Shown here: positions 57,889 through 64,000 of the stretch, one piece after another
Layout: every line of letters starts with the position of its first letter
Position numbering within the stretch: the stretch's first letter is position 1
NCBI GenBank assembly: GCA_902794535.1
Contig: CADBHQ010000004.1
Location: 1-64,000 of the forward strand
Direction: 5' to 3'
Origin: Fibrobacter succinogenes
Lineage (GTDB): Bacteria; Fibrobacterota; Fibrobacteria; Fibrobacterales; Fibrobacteraceae
Length of the DNA stretch: 64,000 nt
Notes under the pieces: model-generated
Told to the model about the DNA's origin: nothing
The model's database searches: none
Seen by the model: only the letters and a program-made list of their open reading frames with translations
Position numbers and translations under genes: made by a program

Positions 57889-58041
57889 TCTGGTAAACCC
57901 GCTATCCTAAGCACAACGGAAATTGTCAGATCAAAACTGAACAAAACCGTGGGCAAACGCCCAACGACCCACACCCGATCGGTGTGAGCGTTCGTCTTAT
58001 TCCCGGATAGCAGAGCTTGCGCTCTAGAAAAATTTACCAGA
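57889..58041. other. Multi-hairpin inverted-repeat element, candidate structured RNA
   Basis: A 153-bp element closed by TCTGGTAAA (57889-57897) and TTTACCAGA (58033-58041), with an inner pair GCTATCC (57901-57907) / GGATAGC (58005-58011). Inside are three small hairpins: GGGC-AAAC-GCCC near 57951-57962, CACACC-CGATC-GGTGTG near 57970-57986 flanked by AACGA/TCGTC, and AGAGC-TTGC-GCTCT (58013-58026). The folding is cloverleaf-like on either strand. It matches no RNA family I recognise. The 742-bp region 57726-58467 otherwise contains an AT-rich hairpin near 57830-57862, repeat copy C and DtxR boxes. Confidence 0.5.
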
Positions 58042-58220
58042 CTTTTCAATACCGGAACAAGAGTACTACTCTAATTCAATATGTCGATAGAAATATACAT
58101 TAAAAAGATAAATGTGCGGATTCTATATAAGAAAAACAAACCGCCTCATTAAATTATTTCCGACATCACTCTTTTTTTTATGCATTTAGCGGGGCAACCT
58201 TATATTCTAGAGCCAACATC

Positions 58221-58328
58221 GCGTTAGGGATAGTTACCCGAAGGGCCGAGACTACAGGCTCGGTGAGCGTAGCGAGTATAGCCCGACCCGGCGAGGGACG
58301 AGCCGGGAAACGCCCCCTTCGTAATGCA
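58221..58328 (+). repeat. Mosaic intergenic repeat, copy C
   Basis: Begins GCGTTAGGG and ends CGCCCCCTTCGTAATGC, with AGCCCGACCCGGCGAGGGACGAGCCGGGAAACGCCCC near the end. Related to copies A (4784) and B (30143), but diverged in the first half. Confidence 0.7.
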
Positions 58329-58381
58329 GTTGTCAAGGATTTCTTGACAACTGTCGCAAAAATACCCCCATTTCCCAGAGT

Positions 58382-58429
58382 TTAGCCTTTACTAATTAGC
58401 CGAGGCTTTCTAAATTTAGCGTTGACTAA
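58382..58429 (+). promoter_or_regulatory. Two putative DtxR boxes before dtxR-feoAB (locus 3)
   Basis: TTAG-CCTTTA-CTAA (58382-58395) and TTAG-CGTTGA-CTAA (58416-58429), with a longer-spaced TTAG-N10-CTAA between them. They end 38 bases before the dtxR start. Confidence 0.7.
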
Positions 58430-58467
58430 TATATAAGGTGTGTTTTTCGTCTAATCGGAGCCGTCCT

Positions 58468-58890
58468 ATGGAACAAGTAAAGTTAAGCCAGAGCCTTGAA
58501 GACTACTTGGAAATGGTGCACATGCTGCGCCTTGCGAACGGAATTGCCCGTGTCCGCGACATTGCGGCGGCGCTCAAGGTCAAGATGCCGTCGGTTGCCA
58601 AGGCGGTAATCGAACTCAAGAAGCTGGGCCTTGTGACGCAGGAACCGTACAGCGGTATCGAGCTCACTTCGGAAGGTGCGCTTGTGGCGTCCCAGATTCT
58701 GAACCGTCACATTCTGCTGAAGGGTTTCTTAATCAAGCTCGGTGTGTCCGAGGCGATTGCCGACAAGGACGCCTGCTGCATGGAACACATTCTTTCGGCG
58801 GAGACTCTCGAAAAAATCGAAGAGTTTGTGAACGCTCCCAATGAGCCGGCGAAAAAGTCGAAGACTGCCGCTAAATCTACGAAAAAGTAA
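58468..58890 (+). CDS. DtxR/MntR-family metal-dependent repressor (locus 3)
   Basis: A 140-residue paralogue of the regulator at 49519, with the same start LSQSLEDYLEMVHMLRLANG, helix-turn-helix VRDIAAALKVKMPSVAKAVIELKKLGLV and metal domain IADKDACCMEHILSAET. The tail is Lys-rich (PAKKSKTAAKSTKK). I set the start at ATG 58468, which has GGAG eight bases upstream; a GTG-initiated frame from 58438 adds ten residues. It precedes feoA and an intact feoB, and sits behind two putative operators. Fe2+ or Mn2+ co-repression is inferred. Confidence 0.9.
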   Translation: MEQVKLSQSLEDYLEMVHMLRLANGIARVRDIAAALKVKMPSVAKAVIELKKLGLVTQEPYSGIELTSEGALVASQILNRHILLKGFLIKLGVSEAIADKDACCMEHILSAETLEKIEEFVNAPNEPAKKSKTAAKSTKK

Positions 58891-58901
58891 ATCGTTGGTG
58901 T

Positions 58902-59141
58902 ATGAATAACGAACCGAAGTTTTCGGAACTTAAAAAAGGCGACAAGGCCGAAATTATTGGATACAACACGGGTGATTCTCAGTACAAGTCCAAACTTTTG
59001 TCGATGGGGCTTGTGCGTGGTGTGGTGTTGCAGGTTTTGCAGGTGGCCCCGCTGGGCGATCCGGTCGAGGTCAGCGTGCTTTCGTATAGGCTCTCGCTCC
59101 GCAAGCAAGAAGCCAATGTGCTTCAGTTGAGGAGAGTCTAA
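58902..59141 (+). CDS. feoA: FeoA (Feo locus 3)
   Basis: A 79-residue FeoA, the SH3-like cytosolic partner of FeoB. The sequence MNNEPKFSELKKGDKAEIIGY to NVLQLRRV is close to the locus 2 FeoA but without the N-terminal Cys cluster. It overlaps the feoB ATG by TAATG, so the two are translationally coupled, and lies 11 bp after the dtxR stop. Confidence 0.92.
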   Translation: MNNEPKFSELKKGDKAEIIGYNTGDSQYKSKLLSMGLVRGVVLQVLQVAPLGDPVEVSVLSYRLSLRKQEANVLQLRRV

Positions 59142-61453
59142 TGCCTATCGAGAAAGAAACTTTCACGATTGCGATTGCAGGCAACCCGAACTGCGGAAAG
59201 ACCGCGTTGTTCAACTCGCTTACCGGCTCGAACCAGATTGTGGGCAACTGGCCGGGCGTGACCGTCGAAAAGAAAGAAGGTCAGTTCAAGCTCGACAACC
59301 ACACGATTCGCGTGGTGGACCTGCCGGGCATTTATGCGCTGTTCGCGAACTCCGAAGACGAACGCGCCGCTCTCGATTACTTGCTTAAGGGCGAGGCTGA
59401 CTTGGTCGTGAACATTTTGGATGCCACGAACTTGGAACGCAACCTGTTCCTGACGAGTCAGCTGATGGAGAAGGGCGTGCCGATGGTCTTGGCGGTGAAC
59501 ATGATGGATATCGCGGCGAGCCGTGGCGTCCATGTGGATCTGCACAAGCTCGAAGAAATCCTCGGCGTGACGGCGATTGGCCTCACGGCTGTGTCGCCCA
59601 AGAGTTGCGAAGGCTTCGTGAATGACTTGCACAAGTTGCTGCACAACAGCCGCGAACTGCCGCTCCCTAAGCCGGTTAAGCATTCCGAAGTCCTTGAAAA
59701 GCTGATTGAAGAAATTGCGGTGCCACTCAAGCCTGTGGCCGACAAACTCGGTGCAAGCCCCCGCTGGACGGCGGTGCAGTACCTGGAGCATAGCGGGCGA
59801 GTGCTTGAACTTGCTGACGAACTCGGTGTCGAAATTCCGCACGACAAGATCGAAGAGGACTTGGGCGAAGAGGTGGAATTTGCGTTAGCCGATTCCCGCT
59901 ACTCCTACGCCCGCGATATTGCGAAGGCGGTGATTCGCGACAACACGAACAAGCGTACGCGAACCGACAAACTCGATAAGCTCTTCTTGAACCGCATCTT
60001 GGGAATACCGCTTTTCCTCATTGCTATGTATCTGGTGTTCTGGTTTGCGGTGAAGGTCGGTAGTGCGTTTATCGATTTCTTCGACATTCTGTTCGGCGGA
60101 ATTTTCGTGGACGGCATGACGGAACTCCTGACAAAGATTGGGGCTCCGGGCGTTGTCGTGGCGCTGTTGGCGAATGGCATCGGTACGGGTATCCAGACGG
60201 TGTCGACGTTCATTCCTGTCATTTTCTTCATGTTCCTTTGCCTTTCGTTCTTGGAAGATTCTGGCTACATGTCGCGTGCGGCGTTTGTGGCGGATCGCTT
60301 TATGCGGTTCCTCGGGCTCCCGGGCAAGGCCTTTGTGCCGATGATCGTGGGCTTTGGCTGCTCGGTGCCGGCGCTTATGGGCACACGTACGCTCGAAAAC
60401 AAGCGCGAAAGGTTCCTTACTTTGTTCCTAGTGCCGTTTATGAGCTGTGGCGCGCGCCTTCCGGTGTATGCTCTGTTCGGCGCGGCGTTCTTCGGCGAAA
60501 GCGCAGGAACGCTTGTGTTCGGGATTTACCTGACGGGCATCGTGATTGCTTTGATTTATGGCTTGCTCTTGCGCCATACAGTTTTCATGGGCAAGGAATC
60601 GACGTTCATCATGGAATTGCCGCCTTACCATTTGCCCAAGGTGCGTAACCTTTTCCGCCATGCATGGCTCCGCCTCAAGGAATTCGTTTTCCGCGCGGGC
60701 AAGGTCGTGCTCATCATGGTGACGGTGCTCGGCTTTATGGGTTCTGTCGGTACTGACGGTAGTTTCGGTAACGACAACAACGAAAAGTCGGTGCTGAGTG
60801 CCGTGGGTACTGTGATTACGCCGGTGTTTGAACCTTTCGGAGTCGAACGCGATAACTGGCCCGCTTCGGTGGCGCTCTTTACGGGACTCTTTGCGAAGGA
60901 GGCTATTGTCGGAACGCTCAATTCGCTGTATGCCATTGAGGGCACGGGCGACGCGGCGGGGGAGGTCGGCGCGACTGAGGCTGCTGCCGAGCCCGCTGCA
61001 GATGATGGTTTTAGCCTTAAATCTACGGTAAAAGAAGCTCTCGTAAGCATCCCCGCGAACTTAGTGGAAGTCTTTACCTCCATTGCGAACCCGCTGGGAG
61101 TCAAGGCAGCCATCGAAGAATCCGAAGGTGCCGGAAACGAAGGCGCGTACAAGACCATGCAGGCGCATTTCAACCTGGGGCGTTTCCAGGTGTTGGCATA
61201 CTTACTATTTATATTGCTCTACGTGCCGTGCGCCGCCATGGGAACCGCCTTCCGTGAACTCGGGCGCTTCTACGGAACGCTCATGATGGTGTTTCAGACG
61301 GTTATCGGCTGGAGCCTCTCGGTGCTGTTCTTCCAGCTGACCTGCGGGCATTCCGTCGCGCTGATTATCACCTCGGTGGTACTCCTCGCCGGAGTGGTCG
61401 TGAGCCTCGTGCTGATTGGCCGTGACCAGCGCAAGAAGAAAGTGTTCGAATAG
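59141..61453 (+). CDS. feoB: FeoB ferrous iron transporter, intact (Feo locus 3)
   Basis: A 770-residue FeoB. G motifs: G1 GNPNCGKTALFN (residues 15-26), switch I/G2 NWPGVTVEKKEG, G3 DLPGIYALF, G4 NMMDIA, with a spacer domain to about residue 270. The membrane domain has VGFGCSVPALMGTRTLENKRERF and PFMSCGARLPVYALFGAAFF (Gate motifs with Cys), then FAKEAIVGTLNSLY and a C-terminal helix pair. A short acidic, Ala-rich insert (about 606-660) is a smaller version of the one in the locus 2 copy. This is the copy against which the locus 2 deletion is recognised. A terminator follows. Confidence 0.95.
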   Translation: MPIEKETFTIAIAGNPNCGKTALFNSLTGSNQIVGNWPGVTVEKKEGQFKLDNHTIRVVDLPGIYALFANSEDERAALDYLLKGEADLVVNILDATNLERNLFLTSQLMEKGVPMVLAVNMMDIAASRGVHVDLHKLEEILGVTAIGLTAVSPKSCEGFVNDLHKLLHNSRELPLPKPVKHSEVLEKLIEEIAVPLKPVADKLGASPRWTAVQYLEHSGRVLELADELGVEIPHDKIEEDLGEEVEFALADSRYSYARDIAKAVIRDNTNKRTRTDKLDKLFLNRILGIPLFLIAMYLVFWFAVKVGSAFIDFFDILFGGIFVDGMTELLTKIGAPGVVVALLANGIGTGIQTVSTFIPVIFFMFLCLSFLEDSGYMSRAAFVADRFMRFLGLPGKAFVPMIVGFGCSVPALMGTRTLENKRERFLTLFLVPFMSCGARLPVYALFGAAFFGESAGTLVFGIYLTGIVIALIYGLLLRHTVFMGKESTFIMELPPYHLPKVRNLFRHAWLRLKEFVFRAGKVVLIMVTVLGFMGSVGTDGSFGNDNNEKSVLSAVGTVITPVFEPFGVERDNWPASVALFTGLFAKEAIVGTLNSLYAIEGTGDAAGEVGATEAAAEPAADDGFSLKSTVKEALVSIPANLVEVFTSIANPLGVKAAIEESEGAGNEGAYKTMQAHFNLGRFQVLAYLLFILLYVPCAAMGTAFRELGRFYGTLMMVFQTVIGWSLSVLFFQLTCGHSVALIITSVVLLAGVVVSLVLIGRDQRKKKVFE

Positions 61454-61536
61454 AGCCGTTTTTGCCTGGCTTGACACTGTCTTACGTAAATTGTAAAACC
61501 AGTGTAATTCTTTACAATTTTTGAAATTGAAAATTT

Positions 61537-61558
61537 AGCCGAATTTTAAGATTCGGCT
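61537..61558 (+). terminator. Terminator region after feoB locus 3
   Basis: AGCCGAAT...ATTCGGCT hairpin followed by TTTGTTTT. A weaker AAATTGTAAA...TTTACAATTT hairpin with a T-run lies just before it (about 61489-61523). Confidence 0.8.
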
Positions 61559-61612
61559 TTTGTTTTACATTTTTGACCGCTTTTTCAATAATTGACGGGT
61601 GTTTTGTCTGTT

Positions 61613-61628
61613 TGGCACGGATTTTGCA
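61613..61628 (+). promoter_or_regulatory. Sigma-54 promoter of gltB
   Basis: TGGCACG-GATT-TTGCA, a full match to the -24/-12 consensus, 38 bases before the gltB start. Confidence 0.85.
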
Positions 61629-61665
61629 AATACGGAGCGCAAAAAAGTAAAAACAAGGATTATTT

Positions 61666-64000
61666 ATGAACGCTCAAGCACTTTACGATCCGGCCAACGA
61701 ACACGACGCCTGCGGTGTCGGTCTTGTTGCCAATATTAATAATGTTGCCTCGCACCAGATTGTGCTGCAGGGTATTACGGTCTTGAAGAGACTCATGCAC
61801 CGCGGTGCGGCTGGTGGCGACCCTGAAACGGGTGACGGCGCTGGCCTTTTGCTTTCTATGCCGCATAAGTTCTTCCGCAAGCTCTACCCGAGCCTTCCGG
61901 CCCGTTACGGCGTGGCAATGTACTTTGTGGAAAACACGCTTGCCGCCGATGCCCTAGATGCTGAAATCAAGCGCGTTGCCGAATCTGAAGGTGTAGATGT
62001 CATTCAGTTCCGCGAAGTTCCGGTGAACCCCGCTACCATCGGTCACACGGCCCGCGAAACCTTGCCGCACATTCGCCAGGTGTTCTTTGATGGCTCCAAG
62101 TTCAAGACCAACGAAGAATTCGATATCAAGCTTTACGTGGTGCGTCGCCTGGTCGAAAAGACCTGCAAGGGCGTGTATGTTTGCAGCTGCAGCCGCAAGA
62201 GCATTGTGTACAAGGGCCTGTTGCTTGCAAGCCAGATCGAAGGCTTCTATAAGGACCTGAACGATCTCGATTTCGAAAGCCCCTTGGCTCTCGTTCACCA
62301 GCGTTATTCTACCAACACGTTCCCAACTTGGCCGCTCGCGCACCCGTTCCGTTACCTCGCTCATAACGGTGAAATCAACACCCTGCGCGGTAACCTGAAC
62401 AGCCTTCGCGCCCGCGAACCGCTCCTGAAAAGCGAAGTCATCGGTGACGATTTGCCGAAGCTCTTGCCGCTCATTATGCCGGGCCAGAGTGACTCTGCTA
62501 GCCTTGATAACATGTTTGAGCTTCTCGTCGCTGCGGGTCGTAGCCTCCCGCATGCGATGATGATGCTCTTGCCGCAGGCATGGGGCCAAAAGCATTACCT
62601 CGGTCGCGACGTGCGTGGCTTCTTTGAATACGAATCCATGCTCATGGAACCGTGGGATGGCCCTGCTGCTGTCGCTTTCTCTGATGGTGTGAACGCCGGC
62701 GCAATCCTCGACCGTAACGGTCTTCGTCCGGCACGTTACACTTTATGTAAAGACGGCCTCTTCGTGATGGCTTCTGAAACGGGTGTGCTCGACCTGCAGG
62801 ATGACGAAGTCGAAGAAAAGGGCCGCCTCAAACCCGGTGAAATCATTTACCTCGACCTCGAAAATCACCACATCTTGAAGAACGCCGAAATGAAGGCTTA
62901 CGTGGCCCGTAGCAAGCCGTACCGCCGCTGGGTCGCCGAAAACAAGATGAGCGTTCGCGGACTCTTTAGCGAAATCAACCCGGCCGACGTTCCTGATGAT
63001 ATTCTGGTGCAGCAGAAGCGCTTCGGTTACTCTGCCGAAGACCTCTCCATCATCTTGCAGCCCATGGCCAAGAACGGTGCAGAACCGATCGGTTCTATGG
63101 GTAACGATGCCGCTCTCGCCGTGCTCTCTGACAAGCCGCAGCCGCTGTTCAACTACTTCAAGCAGCTGTTCGCTCAGGTGACGAACCCGCCGATTGACCC
63201 GATTCGTGAAGAATTGGTGATGAGCCTTACGACCTACATCGGTAACCACGGCAACATCCTCGAAGAAACTCCGGAACAGGCACACCTCATCAAGATTCCG
63301 CGCCCCATCGTGACCGAAGACGAAATCCGCCGTTTTGAAAACATCGGTGATAAGGCCTTCAAGGCTAAGGAACTCAAGATGCAGTTCCCGCTCGGTGGCA
63401 ATGGGGAAGTCCTCGAAGCCGCCTTGCAGAACCTCGCTGGCGATGCCGTGCGTGCCGTGAACGAGGGCTTCGATATCATCGTGCTTACCGACAAGAACGT
63501 CGATTGGGGCTATGTGCCTATTCCGTCGCTGCTTGCCACGGCCAGCGTGAACCGCGCCCTTGTAGAAGCGGGCGTGCGTCCTGAAATCGGTCTGGTGGTG
63601 CAGTCCGGCGAAGTCCGCGAAGTGATGCACTTTGCCCTGTTGCTCGGTTTCGGTGCCACGGTCATCAACCCGTATCTGGCCTTCCAGAGCATTACCAACA
63701 TGTGCCACAACGGCGACCTCGATGTCGATCCGGTGACGGCTGCCGCTAACTACGTGAAGGCTGTCGATAAGGGCCTCCTCAAGATTATGTCGAAGATGGG
63801 TATTTCTACCCTCCGTAGCTACCGCAGCGCCCAGATTTTCGAAGCAGTCGGCCTGAACAAGGAACTCGTCGAAAAGTTCTTGCCGGGAACTGCAAGCCGC
63901 ATCGAAGGTATCGGTCTCGAAGAAATCGCTACCGAAGTGGGCGAACGCCAGAAGATTGCCTTTGCCGACGCAAGCAAGGTGCTTCAGTCCGGTGGCCAGT
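61666..64000 (+). CDS. gltB: Glutamate synthase large subunit, 3' end beyond window
   Basis: The first 778 codons of the NADPH-type glutamate synthase large subunit, open at the window end. It starts MNAQALYDPANEHDACGVGL; the catalytic Cys1 of the glutaminase domain is probably Cys16, exposed after removal of a 15-residue propeptide, which is usual for GltB. Further glutaminase motifs are HRGAAGGDPETGDGAG, RYSTNTFPTWPLAHPFRYLAHNGEIN and GPAAVAFSDG. The central domain begins near residue 450. With glnN it forms the GS-GOGAT pathway of ammonia assimilation, and both genes carry a sigma-54 promoter. AAGGA precedes the ATG. Confidence 0.95.
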   Translation, partial: MNAQALYDPANEHDACGVGLVANINNVASHQIVLQGITVLKRLMHRGAAGGDPETGDGAGLLLSMPHKFFRKLYPSLPARYGVAMYFVENTLAADALDAEIKRVAESEGVDVIQFREVPVNPATIGHTARETLPHIRQVFFDGSKFKTNEEFDIKLYVVRRLVEKTCKGVYVCSCSRKSIVYKGLLLASQIEGFYKDLNDLDFESPLALVHQRYSTNTFPTWPLAHPFRYLAHNGEINTLRGNLNSLRAREPLLKSEVIGDDLPKLLPLIMPGQSDSASLDNMFELLVAAGRSLPHAMMMLLPQAWGQKHYLGRDVRGFFEYESMLMEPWDGPAAVAFSDGVNAGAILDRNGLRPARYTLCKDGLFVMASETGVLDLQDDEVEEKGRLKPGEIIYLDLENHHILKNAEMKAYVARSKPYRRWVAENKMSVRGLFSEINPADVPDDILVQQKRFGYSAEDLSIILQPMAKNGAEPIGSMGNDAALAVLSDKPQPLFNYFKQLFAQVTNPPIDPIREELVMSLTTYIGNHGNILEETPEQAHLIKIPRPIVTEDEIRRFENIGDKAFKAKELKMQFPLGGNGEVLEAALQNLAGDAVRAVNEGFDIIVLTDKNVDWGYVPIPSLLATASVNRALVEAGVRPEIGLVVQSGEVREVMHFALLLGFGATVINPYLAFQSITNMCHNGDLDVDPVTAAANYVKAVDKGLLKIMSKMGISTLRSYRSAQIFEAVGLNKELVEKFLPGTASRIEGIGLEEIATEVGERQKIAFADASKVLQSGGQ

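Noticed and set aside
57810..58049. 79-codon minus-strand ORF
   Set aside because: It lies across the multi-hairpin element and AT-rich hairpin, has no ribosome binding site, and looks like a chance frame.

Overview
The window reads as a chromosomal segment from a Fibrobacter-type bacterium (phylum Fibrobacterota). The evidence is the two FISUMP (Fibrobacter succinogenes major paralogous) domain proteins, lipoproteins with long Ser-rich linkers after the lipobox, a secreted GH30 xylanase-type enzyme and a type III glutamine synthetase. Species was not determined. No rRNA, tRNA, CRISPR array or transposase gene was seen.

Layout. 1-9.3 kb: two exported flavodoxins (the first cut by the window edge), a GNAT toxin/antitoxin pair sitting between perfect 39-bp direct repeats, an AAA/DUF4143 ATPase, a FISUMP lipoprotein, a short LEPR-XLL protein, a CMD-cupin lipoprotein, a DUF4405 membrane protein, a CDF transporter and an FMN reductase. 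9.4-21 kb: GH30 enzyme, the carA-pyrG-carB operon with a pyrBI-like leader-peptide attenuator, glnN (type III glutamine synthetase) with a sigma-54 promoter, and a FISUMP protein. 21-29 kb: a DUF1007/NicO metal-transport pair and a six-gene envelope operon (MMPL/RND, LolA-like, DUF1302 porin, TonB, ExbB, ExbD). 29-38 kb: Rpn-family nuclease, FeoAB-1, ZIP transporter, a lipoprotein, a second MMPL/RND protein, flavodoxin and DUF3793. 38-49 kb: a heterodimeric ABC transporter with an AraC regulator, a beta-propeller-like surface lipoprotein plus TonB receptor, and a DUF6110/P-type ATPase metal exporter. 49-61.5 kb: two dtxR-feoA-feoB loci (the first feoB is frameshifted by a deletion), an outer-membrane porin, and an accessory island with a RhuM-PLD fusion, a RhuM remnant, unknown secreted proteins and a structured inverted-repeat element. 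61.6-64 kb: start of gltB under a sigma-54 promoter.

How it fits together. Much of the window concerns iron and other divalent metals: three FeoAB sets, two DtxR-family repressors, ZIP, CDF, NicO and P-type transporters, a siderophore-type ABC pair with its AraC regulator, and TonB/ExbBD with a receptor. A palindrome TTAG-N6-CTAA occurs repeatedly in front of the dtxR genes and near several of the iron genes, so it is probably the DtxR operator. A second motif, TTTGGAGTAGAA, precedes the MMPL-TonB operon, the surface lipoprotein and the TonB receptor. The other theme is nitrogen/pyrimidine metabolism: glnN and gltB each have a sigma-54 -24/-12 element, and carA-pyrG-carB has its own attenuator. 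Intergenic regions carry REP-like palindromes and three copies of a longer mosaic repeat.
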